From the NCBI RefSeq assembly GCF_002849655.1, contig NZ_PDNW01000013.1, positions 57,342-121,341 on the forward strand: a stretch of DNA of 64,000 nucleotides, in the 5' to 3' direction. Positions 26,267 through 35,577 of the stretch are shown one piece after another (within the stretch, counting starts at the first letter, position 1; each line of letters opens with the position of its first letter). Source of the stretch: Pollutimonas subterranea. GTDB taxonomy: Bacteria; Pseudomonadota; Gammaproteobacteria; Burkholderiales; Burkholderiaceae_B. The position numbers and the translations under genes were made by a program. The notes under the pieces were generated by a model. The model was not told the DNA's origin. It worked only from the letters and a program-made list of their open reading frames with translations, and searched no databases.

Positions 26267-27454
26267 ATGGGACCGATAAACAACCTATGGGATAACGCCG
26301 GCACGCCGCTGGACCAGCAACGATTTACATGGCGTGACATGGTGGGTAACCCTATCAGCAAGCTCGATGATGACGCTTTTACACGTGTCCGCATTATTTT
26401 ATTGAACGGTCTCGAGCTTGATGCGCTGCGTCTCAAGCACATCGCGGCGCGCTTTAACGACGAGCTGCGCGTACCGTTGGCCAAACTGCGGCGCGTTGAG
26501 CAGCACCAAGCCACAATGATCAACTGGCTTTTGTCTGCCGACCATTCGCCATTGGAAACCACCATTGCCTACGAGCAAGTAGCCATAGAGGTCACTGCCG
26601 CGGTGGCTCAGGCCGAGCCTGATCCGTATCAGGCGCAAACGTACCGGTTTGGCCTCCTGGAGGACTTCGACCATCTTTATCGCTATAGTGCGCTGCTGGA
26701 CAGACTGGAAGGGAAAGACGCCAACAACATCTTGCAGGGCTATACCGACATCGTGCCCGGGCGGCCTACGGTAGACGAGCACCGCGCGCCCCAGGACGAT
26801 GTGCGGCGCCACTACGAGCGAGGTAACACGGCACTCATCACAAAGCTGCATACCACGCTGATTACCGCTGCTGAATACCAGACCCATGACTATTACATGA
26901 ACATCGGCCCACTGTTTGCCGATCCCATGGCTCGACAACTGTATGCCGAAATCGCTTCGATAGAAGAACAGCATGTCACGCAATATGGGTCGCTCCAGGA
27001 CCCAGGTGAGTCATTGCTGGAGAAAATTCTTATTCATGAAGCCACCGAAGTCTATACCTATTACAGCTGCGTGGAGCAGGAAACGAACTCGCGGATAAAG
27101 GCAATATGGGAACGCTTTCTTGATTATGAGTTGGGCCATCTGGCTATGGTCAGCGAGCTATTCAAGCAATACGAACGGCGGGATCCCGCCGAAGTATTGG
27201 GGCAGGTGATTCCGACGTCGCTGCAGTTCGCGTCGCAACGCGAATTTGTCCGCACAGTGCTGTCTACCGAAGTACCGCTGCGTGCGAATGGCACTGCCTT
27301 CGTCGACCAGCAAGATGAAAGCCAGGCATCGATCCGGGCCAGGACCATATTGAACGCCGAAGGATCGCCCAGTGATAGCGTGGCGGCCGGATATCAATGG
27401 TCGCCGGGCACCGAGCTTAGCCGTAACCACGATAATCCCATCCGAAGGAACTGA
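26267..27454 (+). CDS. Ferritin-like superfamily protein of unknown function (first of pair)
   Basis: A 395-residue mostly helical protein. Two helical-bundle regions can be seen: residues about 30-140 (RVRIILLNGLELDALRLKH, then LETTIAYEQVAIEV) and about 190-300, where ASIEEQHVTQYGSL and ILIHEATEVYTYYSCVEQE carry the Glu-x-x-His pattern of di-iron ferritin-like sites, with ELGHLAMVSELFKQYE after. AGGAGG precedes the ATG at 26267. The next gene begins one base after its stop. I do not recognise a named family; metal or redox stress function is inference. Confidence 0.7.
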   Translation: MGPINNLWDNAGTPLDQQRFTWRDMVGNPISKLDDDAFTRVRIILLNGLELDALRLKHIAARFNDELRVPLAKLRRVEQHQATMINWLLSADHSPLETTIAYEQVAIEVTAAVAQAEPDPYQAQTYRFGLLEDFDHLYRYSALLDRLEGKDANNILQGYTDIVPGRPTVDEHRAPQDDVRRHYERGNTALITKLHTTLITAAEYQTHDYYMNIGPLFADPMARQLYAEIASIEEQHVTQYGSLQDPGESLLEKILIHEATEVYTYYSCVEQETNSRIKAIWERFLDYELGHLAMVSELFKQYERRDPAEVLGQVIPTSLQFASQREFVRTVLSTEVPLRANGTAFVDQQDESQASIRARTILNAEGSPSDSVAAGYQWSPGTELSRNHDNPIRRN

Positions 27455-27455
27455 C

Positions 27456-28181
27456 ATGGAAGACAACACAAAAATCGGCATGAACCGCACTGGCATGCAG
27501 ATGTCGCCGGTAGAAGGTCCCTCGCAGGCGCAGTTTGCATTGTCGCAGCCCCCCAGCTCGGAGGGTGGTGCCTCGGCCTTATCGGAAGTACGGGCTCAGT
27601 ACGTTGCACAATCGCTGCGTGTCGGCTCGGTGCCGTTGCCCGGCACGGGAAAGGGAGTGTTGGCAACGACGGTGGACAAGATAAAGGGCAAGAACCCGGA
27701 AGTGCTGATCAACAAGCTGGGCCAGCGCCTCGCGTTCGAAAGATCAGGCGTGCGGCTGTACCAGGCGCTGATCACAAAGGTGGAAGCGTCAGGGCATATC
27801 CGCCGCGCCGAACTTCGTACTGACCTCTTGCATATCTGTAGTGAGGAAGCGGCACACTTTCATCTGCTGACAGGCGTGATGGAAAATTTGGGTGCGGATC
27901 CCACGGCACAGACGCCCTGTGCCGACGTAAGTGCCGTCGCATCCCTGGGCCTGCTGCAGGTCATTACCGATCCGAGAACGACAATTGCCCAAAGCCTCGA
28001 GGCCATCCTGACGGCCGAGCTGACCGATAACGCCTGTTGGGAGTTGTTGTGTGACCTTGCGGCAGAATCAGGACATGGCGACCTGGTCCAGCTATTTCAA
28101 CAGGCGGTGCAGAGCGAAGCGGAGCATCTGGTTCTGATCAAGAAATGGCTGCGCGAGATGGTCCTGAGCGAAGCTGCGTGA
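27456..28181 (+). CDS. Ferritin-like superfamily protein of unknown function (second of pair)
   Basis: A 241-residue protein. About 85 polar, probably disordered residues precede a helical bundle containing RLAFERSGVRLYQALITK, HICSEEAAHFHLLTGVMENL and SEAEHLVLIKKWLRE. The Glu and Glu-x-x-His positions (EEAAHFH, EAEH) fit a ferritin/rubrerythrin-like metal site. Translation is probably coupled to the preceding gene: GAAGGAACTGAC, which holds that gene's stop, comes right before the ATG. The two proteins likely work together, perhaps as a hetero-complex. Confidence 0.7.
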   Translation: MEDNTKIGMNRTGMQMSPVEGPSQAQFALSQPPSSEGGASALSEVRAQYVAQSLRVGSVPLPGTGKGVLATTVDKIKGKNPEVLINKLGQRLAFERSGVRLYQALITKVEASGHIRRAELRTDLLHICSEEAAHFHLLTGVMENLGADPTAQTPCADVSAVASLGLLQVITDPRTTIAQSLEAILTAELTDNACWELLCDLAAESGHGDLVQLFQQAVQSEAEHLVLIKKWLREMVLSEAA

Positions 28182-28247
28182 CAGCGAGTCAGGCCGGGTG
28201 CAGATGCGCTGCCAGTGGGATCATGGCAGCGCATGGCCATGCTGCTA

Positions 28248-29360
28248 TCAGAGTCCCAGGGTCGTCAACATAAGGAAAGTGGCAAACAACACAAAGTGCG
28301 TCATTCCATCGATTGCATTGCTTTGGCCATCGTTCAAGTTAATAGCCGCCGCAATCAGCGTGATCGCGATCATTACTGTCTGCACGGGTGTCATGGCCAT
28401 CTGGAACGGAGTCCCGGTGAACAGGGCCAGTGCTTCCATCACGGGGACGGTAAGAATGACGGTAGACAGCGAGGCGCCCATGGCGATGTTTACCACCGAC
28501 TGCATTCGGTTAGCCAGAGCAGCGCGAAGCGCCGTCATAATTTCGGGGCACGCCGAGATGCAGGCCACAACCAGTCCGATAACCATCGGCGGCGCCCCTA
28601 AGCCGCTTAGTCCCACATTCAACGACTTGGACATGATCTCGGCGATTGCACCAATCACCACAATGCCGGCTGCCAGCAGCACCGCGGACTGGATGACTGT
28701 GGTGGCCGGACGCTTAACCAGGCGGGATCCAGCACGCTTTTCAGGGTAGCTATAGCTGAAAAAATAGCTATGCGTACCGACTTGCATGCGCAGGAACAGG
28801 CCATACAGCATCAGCATGGCCACAATGGTGAATGCTGAATAGAGGTGCCAACTGGCATGGGGAATGAATTCGGGCACCACCATCGAAATTCCCATGGCGG
28901 TGAGTATCATCACGCCGTATGTCTTGCCGGAGTCGTCGTTATAGGCTTGCTCGCCGTGCTTCAGGCCACCCAGTAGGGCGGCCAAGCCAAGGATGCCATT
29001 GATATCGAGCATAACAGCGGCATAAATTGTATCTCGCACCAGAGTGGGCGACGGCTCATGGTTCATCATGATCCCCAGCACCACGACCTCAACCAGTACG
29101 GCGGAGGAGGTGAGAATCATGGTGCCGTAGGGGTCCCCGACTTTTTCGGCCAACACTTCCGCATGATGGGCAACGCGTAAGGAAGCACCGACAATAGCCA
29201 GGATCAAAACCGCCGCTACCGTAAGCGCGATAAGGCGTCCTCCGCTCAGCAACGGTTCCTCGAACCAGTAGGTCACGGCACCAGTCAGAAGCGCCAGCAC
29301 TACAAGCCGTTCGTTTTTGATTGTTAGAGTGAGCTTCTGTACTGATGACGCCTCTTGCAC
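28248..29360 (-). CDS. Calcium/cation:proton antiporter (ChaA-like)
   Basis: A 370-residue inner-membrane protein with about eleven helices in two homologous halves. The first half has the acidic motif DPYGTMILTSSAVLVEVVVL and the second the related CISACPEIMTALRAALANRM, positions that line the ion path in the CaCA family. A Tyr/Lys/Arg-rich cytosolic loop (FFSYSYPEKRAGSRLVKR) separates them. The start is uncertain: GTG at 29360 follows AGGGGAA, while the frame runs on to 29447. It is divergent from an MFS gene. Confidence 0.85.
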   Translation of the reverse strand: MQEASSVQKLTLTIKNERLVVLALLTGAVTYWFEEPLLSGGRLIALTVAAVLILAIVGASLRVAHHAEVLAEKVGDPYGTMILTSSAVLVEVVVLGIMMNHEPSPTLVRDTIYAAVMLDINGILGLAALLGGLKHGEQAYNDDSGKTYGVMILTAMGISMVVPEFIPHASWHLYSAFTIVAMLMLYGLFLRMQVGTHSYFFSYSYPEKRAGSRLVKRPATTVIQSAVLLAAGIVVIGAIAEIMSKSLNVGLSGLGAPPMVIGLVVACISACPEIMTALRAALANRMQSVVNIAMGASLSTVILTVPVMEALALFTGTPFQMAMTPVQTVMIAITLIAAAINLNDGQSNAIDGMTHFVLFATFLMLTTLGL

Positions 29361-29484
29361 TATCACTTCCCCTGGCTTCTTGTATCCGGCGCCGCGGCCA
29401 GACCGCCAGTTGACAGCAAATGGCGTTCCTTGCTGAACGGCGCCCAAGCGAGCATGTGCTGGAAGGTGAAACGCTTATACAATC

Positions 29485-30762
29485 GTGGACTCAATGTCCA
29501 ATACCCAGGCGACCGTGCCGGAAGAACCCTCCAGACCCTCAGAAACCACAGACAGCCCTCGGGCGCTCATCACAGCGTTGGGCATCGGCCAAATCTGCGC
29601 ATGGGGATCGCTGTACTACAGCTTTCCCTTGATTGCGGAGGCGATGATGGCTGAACTGGGCTGGTCCAAGACGGATGTATATGGCGCAGCCACGATAGGC
29701 CTGGTTCTGGCCGGGTTTCTCGCCTATCCCGTCGGTGTCGCTGTTGATAACGGGCACGGCCGGGCACTCATGGGGGGAGCGTCGCTCATGGCAGGCGTGT
29801 TGCTGGCCTGTTGGTCGCAGGTCGACGGCTTATTGGGTTTCTACCTGGTTATCGCCGGCATCGGGGCCCTGCAGGCGGCGGCGCTCTACGAACCGGCCTT
29901 TGCCGTGATTGCTCGAAGGGTCGGAACAAGCAAGGCCAGGGCAGGCATTACCGCGATAACGCTGTGGGGGGGATTTGCCAGTACCGTTTTTATTCCCCTT
30001 GTGCAATTCTTATTGGATCATTGGGGGTGGCGCGACGCTCTGCTTGTGTTGGCGCTGATCAATGGCTTGGTGTGTGCGACCGCATATTTCGGCTTTATCC
30101 GGCCCGACAAAGATGCTGTCCATTTCATACATTCCAGCCACGGACCAGCACTGACCACCGACAAGCAAGAAGTCAGGGCCACGTTCCATAAGCCGGTTTT
30201 CTGGTTATTGATGCTGGCGCTTACTGCTTACGCGGGCGCCTTCACGGCCTTTACCTTTCACATGTACCCATTGCTGCTTGAAGGGGGGCTGTCGACCAGC
30301 GATGTGGTCTGGGCCATTGCCACCATCGGTCCCGCCCAAGTGGCGGGTCGAATCCTGATCAGCATCTTTGGCTCGCGAATGTCCATGCGGCGCATCGGCA
30401 CCTTTGTGGTGGCTGTATTTCCCTTGGTATTTTTAGTCTTGGCGCTACGGCCCTCCAGCATGTTGATTGTCATAGCCGTATGTGTCGTCTATGGCGCGAG
30501 CAACGGTATCTTTACCATCGTGCGTGGATTGGTAGTGCCTGAAATGCTAAGCCGCCGGGCCTATGGCGCGATCAACGGCTTGCTGACGTTTCCCAGCACG
30601 CTGGCCAGAGCCTTTGCGCCTGTAGCCGCCGCACTGCTCTGGTCCAGCACTATGTCCTACGGTGTGGTGGTCTGGTCCATCGCCGCATGCGCCGCACTCT
30701 TGACCCTCAGTTTTTGGCTGGCGGCCTGGACTAGTCATTCCATGTCAAGGGGCCACCGCTAA
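29485..30762 (+). CDS. Major facilitator superfamily transporter next to ars genes
   Basis: A 425-residue permease with twelve predicted helices. The first helix is [20 protein letters not shown]; the loop 2-3 motif of MFS proteins appears as [18 protein letters not shown]. The start is either GTG at 29485 or ATG at 29494, neither with a strong ribosome site. It meets arsB tail to tail with an 18-base overlap. It is not the ArsJ type, as far as the sequence shows, and no substrate can be given; proximity to arsB makes a metalloid link possible but unproven. Confidence 0.85.
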   Translation: MDSMSNTQATVPEEPSRPSETTDSPRALITALGIGQICAWGSLYYSFPLIAEAMMAELGWSKTDVYGAATIGLVLAGFLAYPVGVAVDNGHGRALMGGASLMAGVLLACWSQVDGLLGFYLVIAGIGALQAAALYEPAFAVIARRVGTSKARAGITAITLWGGFASTVFIPLVQFLLDHWGWRDALLVLALINGLVCATAYFGFIRPDKDAVHFIHSSHGPALTTDKQEVRATFHKPVFWLLMLALTAYAGAFTAFTFHMYPLLLEGGLSTSDVVWAIATIGPAQVAGRILISIFGSRMSMRRIGTFVVAVFPLVFLVLALRPSSMLIVIAVCVVYGASNGIFTIVRGLVVPEMLSRRAYGAINGLLTFPSTLARAFAPVAAALLWSSTMSYGVVVWSIAACAALLTLSFWLAAWTSHSMSRGHR

Positions 30763-32034
30763 TCGCAGCGCGAGCGCGGCGAGCGTTAAAAGCAAAACAG
30801 GCAAGGTCAGCACGATGCCTACCCGGAAGTAGTAGCCCCATGTAATCGTCATGCCCTTGCGCGCCAGGACGTGCAGCCACAGGAGTGTCGCGAGGCTGCC
30901 GATGGGCGTGATCTTCGGACCCAGGTCGCTGCCGATAATATTGGCGTAGATCATGGCTTCTTTAATCACTCCCGTCGCCTGGCTGGCGTCGATGGAAAGC
31001 GCGCCCACCAGTACGGTGGGCAGGTTATTCATGATGGAGGAAAGCAGGGCGGTCAACACGCCAGTGCCCAGCGTGGCGGCCCATAAGCCATGGCTGGCAA
31101 AGTAGTCGAGCAAGCCGGCGATCATTTCGGTCAAGCCGGCATTGCGCAGGCCATAGACGACCATGTACATGCCCAGGGAAAATATCACGATGGCCCATGG
31201 CGCCTCCCGCAAGACTTTGCGGGTGCTGATCACATGTCCGCGTCCGGCGACGACAAGCAATGCTGCGGCGCCCAGCGCCGCGATCGCACTGACCGGTACA
31301 CCAAAGCCTTCAAGGGTGAAGAAGCTGACCAGCAGCAGCCCCAGCACCACCCAGCCGGCCCGAAAGGTTCCGATATCCCGAATTGCGGTACTGGGCAGCT
31401 TGAGCTGATCGTCGGTGTATCTCGCCGGGATGCTCTTGCGAAAATACAGCAAGAGGACAAGCAGGGTGGCGGCAACGGAAACGACATTGACCGGGACCAT
31501 TACCGCGGCATATCGTGCAAAGCTGATATCGAAAAAGTCTGCGGAAACAATGTTGACGAGATTCGAAACAATAAGCGGAAGGCTGCCCGTGTCCGCAATA
31601 AAGCCCGCCGCCATCACAAAGGCCAGGGTGGCCGCCGGGGTGAACCCAAGCGCCAGCAGCATGGCCATGACGATAGGCGTCAGGATCAATGCGGCACCGT
31701 CGTTGGCAAAGAAAGCGGAAACGGTGGCGCCCAGCAAGATGATCAAAGCGAACAACAGACGTCCCTGGCCGCGGCCCCATCTGGCGACATGCAGTGCCGT
31801 CCATTCAAAGAAGCCGGCTTCATCCAATAGCAGGCTGATAATGATGATGGCGACGAAGGTGGCGGTGGCATTCCAGACAATGTGCCAGACGACGGGTATA
31901 TCGGACAGGTTCACCACGCCGAAAACCAGCGCCAGCATGGCGCCGATTAGTGCGCTCCAGCCTATGTTCAAGCCGCGCGGCTGCCAAATGACCAGAACAA
32001 TGGTGACAACAAAAATCAATAGCGCTGCAAGCAC
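30745..32034 (-). CDS. arsB: Arsenite efflux pump ArsB
   Basis: A 429-residue inner-membrane arsenite/antimonite:proton antiporter with about twelve helices. The opening [20 protein letters not shown] and the blocks [19 protein letters not shown] and [14 protein letters not shown] are those of ArsB. GTG at 32034 gives the usual family start; an ATG at 32079 would add 15 residues and overlap arsR by 28 bases. It is cotranscribed with arsR upstream, so it should be induced by As(III). It exports the product of the arsenate reductase encoded divergently. Confidence 0.93.
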   Translation of the reverse strand: MLAALLIFVVTIVLVIWQPRGLNIGWSALIGAMLALVFGVVNLSDIPVVWHIVWNATATFVAIIIISLLLDEAGFFEWTALHVARWGRGQGRLLFALIILLGATVSAFFANDGAALILTPIVMAMLLALGFTPAATLAFVMAAGFIADTGSLPLIVSNLVNIVSADFFDISFARYAAVMVPVNVVSVAATLLVLLLYFRKSIPARYTDDQLKLPSTAIRDIGTFRAGWVVLGLLLVSFFTLEGFGVPVSAIAALGAAALLVVAGRGHVISTRKVLREAPWAIVIFSLGMYMVVYGLRNAGLTEMIAGLLDYFASHGLWAATLGTGVLTALLSSIMNNLPTVLVGALSIDASQATGVIKEAMIYANIIGSDLGPKITPIGSLATLLWLHVLARKGMTITWGYYFRVGIVLTLPVLLLTLAALALRLAVAP

Positions 32035-32051
32035 GTTGGGGTTCTCTTTGG

Positions 32052-32366
32052 CTAGCGGGTTTTTGGGGTGGCAGCACATGGATCGCCGCCGCAGCAGTTT
32101 TCCGTAAGGTATGCAAGAAGTGAGTTCATCGTCTCAAATTGAACTGAATAGAAGACGAAACGTCCCTCTTGACGGGACGTTAACAAGCCGGCATTGACCA
32201 ATTCCTTCAAGTGAAAGGAAAGCGAAGAGGGAGGGATCTGCACCAGTTCCGACAGGCGCCCGGCCGCCAGGCCAGCGGGACCGGCCTGGACGAGCTGGTG
32301 ATATGTTTCCAATCGGGCTTCATGGGCAATAGCTGCCAACGCCCGTACTATGCTTTTGGTTTCCAT
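32052..32366 (-). CDS. arsR: Arsenic-responsive repressor ArsR
   Basis: A 104-residue ArsR/SmtB winged-helix repressor. The recognition region is [19 protein letters not shown], without the common CVCE motif of the R773 ArsR. Instead three Cys lie at the carboxyl end (ENCCGGDPC, Cys91, 92 and 97), an arrangement seen in the Acidithiobacillus-type ArsR, where As(III) binds near the carboxyl terminus. The start [10 protein letters not shown] at 32366 fits family length. It represses the shared divergent arsRB and arsC-H promoters. Confidence 0.92.
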   Translation of the reverse strand: METKSIVRALAAIAHEARLETYHQLVQAGPAGLAAGRLSELVQIPPSSLSFHLKELVNAGLLTSRQEGRFVFYSVQFETMNSLLAYLTENCCGGDPCAATPKTR

Positions 32367-32369
32367 TAA

Positions 32370-32391
32370 TCGATAATACTCGAAATATTGA
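32370..32391. promoter_or_regulatory. Candidate ArsR operator in the divergent ars promoter
   Basis: The 60-base gap between arsR and the arsC-arsH fusion is AT-rich and contains an imperfect dyad, TCGATAATA followed by CTCGAAATATTGA, matching its reverse complement at 14 of 22 positions. Its place between divergent ars genes makes it the likely ArsR binding site. Confidence 0.45.
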
Positions 32392-32426
32392 AATGATAGA
32401 ATTACTGCTGTACCAAAAGGAGTTCC

Positions 32427-33572
32427 ATGAGTACCGTAACGATTTACCATAATCCCGATTGCGGGACTTCGCGAAACACGCTGGGCTTGATTCGCAATGC
32501 AGGCATAGAGCCTACCGTAATCGAATACCTGAAATCGCCACCCTCATCCGAGGTGCTTGCCGATTTAATCCAACGCGCGGGGTTGACGGTGCGTCAGGCG
32601 TTGCGCGAGAAAGGCACGCCGCTCCTTGAATTAGGCCTCGACAATGCGACGCTTACGGATGCCCAACTGCTCGATGCGGTCCAGGAGCATCCCATCCTGA
32701 TAAACCGGCCTTTCGTCGTTACCCCGATCGGCGTACGTCTATGCCGACCTTCGGAAGTGGTCCTGGATATTCTTCCCAAAGCGCAACAGGGGCCCTTTAC
32801 CAAAGAGGATGGCGATGTTGTCGTGGGATCGGGCACTTATTTACCACCCCAAGACATGACGTTGCCTGTGCTCGACGAGGCGCTGCTCGATACGCCCACT
32901 CACGGCAAGCTATCGCTGCACAGCGGGGCGACGCATCCGCCACGCATACTGTTGTTGTATGGGTCATTGCGTGAGCGGTCGTTCAGTCGCCTCCTTACCG
33001 AAGAGGCCGCGCGCATCCTGACACGCTTGGGGGCGGAGACTCGAATTTTCGATCCACATGGCCTGCCGCTGCCTGACAGCGTTACCGCCGACCATCCCAA
33101 GGTCGCCGAGCTGCGTGCCTTGTCCACCTGGTCGGAGGGGCAGGTATGGTGCAGTCCCGAACGCCATGGCACATTGACGGGAGTGTTCAAGAGCCAGATC
33201 GATTGGCTGCCGCTGGAAATTGGAAGCGTGCGCCCGACGCAAGGCCGCACCCTGGCTGTAATGCAAGTCAGCGGCGGGTCCCAGTCCTTCAATGCGGTCA
33301 ATGCACTGCGTGTACTGGGCCGTTGGATGAGAATGGTCACCATCCCCAACCAGTCGTCCGTCGCGAAGGCCTTTCAGGAGTTCGATGAGGCGGGGCGAAT
33401 GAAGCCGTCTCCCTACTATGACCGTGTCGTAGACGTGATGGAAGAGTTGATAAAGTTCACCTTACTGGTCCGGGATCGCAGCGATTACCTGACTGACCGG
33501 TACAGCGAGCGCAAAGGCGTCGCGGCAGAGGTGGCACGCCTGGCATCAGCTGCGATGGATCAAGAACGCTGA
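32427..33572 (+). CDS. ArsC-ArsH fusion: arsenate reductase joined to NADPH-FMN organoarsenical oxidoreductase
   Basis: One 381-residue reading frame holds two arsenic proteins. Residues 1 to about 135 are a glutaredoxin-type arsenate reductase ([20 protein letters not shown] with Cys12, then [20 protein letters not shown] and [13 protein letters not shown]). After a linker, residues about 145-381 are a complete ArsH: FMN loop [55 protein letters not shown] and [20 protein letters not shown]. ArsC reduces As(V) to As(III) for ArsB; ArsH oxidises trivalent methyl- and aryl-arsenicals. AAAAGGAG precedes the ATG. It is divergent from arsRB. Confidence 0.93.
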   Translation: MSTVTIYHNPDCGTSRNTLGLIRNAGIEPTVIEYLKSPPSSEVLADLIQRAGLTVRQALREKGTPLLELGLDNATLTDAQLLDAVQEHPILINRPFVVTPIGVRLCRPSEVVLDILPKAQQGPFTKEDGDVVVGSGTYLPPQDMTLPVLDEALLDTPTHGKLSLHSGATHPPRILLLYGSLRERSFSRLLTEEAARILTRLGAETRIFDPHGLPLPDSVTADHPKVAELRALSTWSEGQVWCSPERHGTLTGVFKSQIDWLPLEIGSVRPTQGRTLAVMQVSGGSQSFNAVNALRVLGRWMRMVTIPNQSSVAKAFQEFDEAGRMKPSPYYDRVVDVMEELIKFTLLVRDRSDYLTDRYSERKGVAAEVARLASAAMDQER

Positions 33573-33606
33573 TTCGCCGGCGCTTTTATGCGTCATTTGC
33601 CGTGAC

Positions 33607-34575
33607 TCAGCACACCTGGTTGACCGGCTTGGTACCCGTTGCCCACGCTTCCAGGCCTGTGCACAGGATTTCGCCCATCGCAATTCGGGTGTCTAGCGTA
33701 CTGCTGCCGATGTGCGGTAAACCGAAGACATTGGGCATCGTGCGGTAAGCAGGGTGGATGTTTGGTTCGCCCGCAAATACATCGAGGCCGGCAGCGGCGA
33801 TAGCTCCACTTTCCAGCGCCTGGATGAGGTCTTCGTCTTGAATGATGTCACCGCGCGATACGTTGCATACGATCGCGTTGGCAGGCAGGCGCCCAAGTAT
33901 GTCGGCATTGATGATTCCTCGCGTGGAGCGGCTTGCCGGGCACGCAATGCAAAGGAAATCGCTGTGCGCGGCGAGCGTTGCCAGGTCGTCGTGATAGCGG
34001 GCACCTGCCTCGATATCGGCCGCTAAGCGACTTCGATTGTGATAATGAATCTGCATGTTGAAGCCGCGAGCCCGTGTGGCGATCGCGCGGCCGATACGGC
34101 CCATGCCAAGTATGCCCAGCCGTTTTCCCCAGACGTCATGGCCGATCAGTTGTTGCGGGCTCCAGCCCGTCCAGCGGCCTTCACGAATGAGGGCACTGCC
34201 TTCGATAACCCGCCTTGCGGCGCCCAGCATCAGCAGCAATGCCGCATCGGCGCATGATTCGTTAAGCACGTCAGGCGTGCTCAGCACTGAAATGCCTTTC
34301 TCGCGCAGGGCGTCAAGGTCCATGTGGTCTGTTCCTACCGAGTAGGTGCAGACCACTTTGACGGAGGAAGGCAGCTGCGCGACGACGTCTTTGTCGACGC
34401 GGTCTGTTGCGGTAATGATAATCGCGTCCATGCCCTCGGCGCGCGCGACCAGTTCCGCTGCGGTCAAGATCCGGCCTGTCCCATTGTAAGTTGCACGGAA
34501 TCGCTGGACGAACAGATCCAGGACTTCCGGTGGAAAACGACAGGCGACATAGACGCGCAAGCTTTTATCCATCAT
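33607..34575 (-). CDS. D-isomer-specific 2-hydroxyacid dehydrogenase
   Basis: A 322-residue NAD(P)-dependent dehydrogenase of the glyoxylate/hydroxypyruvate reductase type. The Rossmann motif is LGILGMGRIGRAIATRARG; catalytic Arg is in CNVSRGDIIQDEDL, Glu in DVFAGEPNIHP and His in FGLPHIGSSTLDTR. It is the last gene of a five-gene unit running from the LysR gene at 38.7 kb and starts 4 bases after the Bug receptor stop. Within that unit it may interconvert a 2-oxo and 2-hydroxy acid feeding the CoA pathway. Confidence 0.9.
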   Translation of the reverse strand: MMDKSLRVYVACRFPPEVLDLFVQRFRATYNGTGRILTAAELVARAEGMDAIIITATDRVDKDVVAQLPSSVKVVCTYSVGTDHMDLDALREKGISVLSTPDVLNESCADAALLLMLGAARRVIEGSALIREGRWTGWSPQQLIGHDVWGKRLGILGMGRIGRAIATRARGFNMQIHYHNRSRLAADIEAGARYHDDLATLAAHSDFLCIACPASRSTRGIINADILGRLPANAIVCNVSRGDIIQDEDLIQALESGAIAAAGLDVFAGEPNIHPAYRTMPNVFGLPHIGSSTLDTRIAMGEILCTGLEAWATGTKPVNQVC

Positions 34576-34579
34576 GGAA

Positions 34580-35542
34580 TTAATTTGCCTTGGCTCCGGA
34601 GGCTTCGACGATAGGACCCCACTTCTTGTGATCGCGCGCGATGGTCGCTGCGAACTCCGCTGAGGTGCCGCCCAGCGGTTCAGCGCCCTGAGCGTTCATG
34701 GCTTTCTTCAACTCGTCGGATGACAGGACTTTATTCATTTCCGTATTGACCTTTTGCACGATATCGTCAGGAGTGCCGGCAGGTGCAAGAAGCCCGTACC
34801 AAACCGTGACGTCGAAGTCTTTGTATCCCAGTTCCGCGACTGTCGGTACATCGGGCAATATGGTGCTGCGTTCGCTCGACGTAACAGCCAGGCCCCTGAT
34901 CGTGCCCGCACGCAGTTGCGCGAAGGCCGACGGGATCGACGTGAACAGGATAGGCACTTGGCCGCCTAGCAGGTCCGCCATGGCCGGAGCGGAACCTTTA
35001 TAGGGGACATGCTGCAACGTGACTCCGGCTTTCTCCTGGAACAACACGGCCGCGAGGTGCGTAATGGTGCCCGCGCCCGGTGATGCGTAGTCGATGCTAT
35101 TGGGCTTTGCCTTTGCCGCCTTGGTGACGTCTTCCAGCGTTTTGTATGGAGAATCAGCGCGGGTGACGATGATGACTGACGTGCCAGCTACATTCACAAT
35201 AGGGGAAAAATCCTTTACCGAGTCGTATGACAGGTTCGGATACAGCCACGGCGCCACGGCCAGGTTATCGACCTGGCCCATGACAAGGCGATAGCCGTCA
35301 GGAGTGGCCCGTGCCGCGGTGGCAAGGCCGATGGTGCCGCCGGCGCCTGCCCGATTCTCTGCAATCACATTCCACCCCGTCTGTTCCGACAGTTGGTTGC
35401 TGACCAGCCGGGTCATGCTGTCAGTGCCGCCACCCGGGGTGAAGGGGACGATGATGCTGATCGGATTAACGGGATAGGTCTGCGCCATGGTTGGTGTCAC
35501 GAACGCTAAAGACGCCAAGGCGAGAAGAAGTTTTCGAGTCAT
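34580..35542 (-). CDS. Bug-family periplasmic carboxylate receptor (TctC-like), in HMG-CoA-lyase operon
   Basis: A 320-residue periplasmic binding protein with signal peptide LLLALASLAFVTPTMAQ. The receptor fold shows the ligand loop IIVPFTPGGGTDSMTRLV, the NRAGAGGTIG loop and DYASPGAGTITHLAAVLF, typical of Bug proteins that bind carboxylates through main-chain contacts. The start at 35542 has GGAG nine bases upstream; an earlier ATG at 35557 is less likely. No TctA/B partner is adjacent, so it may borrow the TctBA at 13.7-15.6 kb. Its operon partners predict a C5-C6 dicarboxylate ligand. Confidence 0.92.
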   Translation of the reverse strand: MTRKLLLALASLAFVTPTMAQTYPVNPISIIVPFTPGGGTDSMTRLVSNQLSEQTGWNVIAENRAGAGGTIGLATAARATPDGYRLVMGQVDNLAVAPWLYPNLSYDSVKDFSPIVNVAGTSVIIVTRADSPYKTLEDVTKAAKAKPNSIDYASPGAGTITHLAAVLFQEKAGVTLQHVPYKGSAPAMADLLGGQVPILFTSIPSAFAQLRAGTIRGLAVTSSERSTILPDVPTVAELGYKDFDVTVWYGLLAPAGTPDDIVQKVNTEMNKVLSSDELKKAMNAQGAEPLGGTSAEFAATIARDHKKWGPIVEASGAKAN

Positions 35543-35577
35543 TGTTTTTGTCTCCATCTTTCTGTTATGAACTGCTC

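Noticed and set aside
30871..32107. Several plus-strand frames opposite arsB
   Set aside because: They follow the codon bias of arsB and have no ribosome sites; arsB is a clear membrane transporter.
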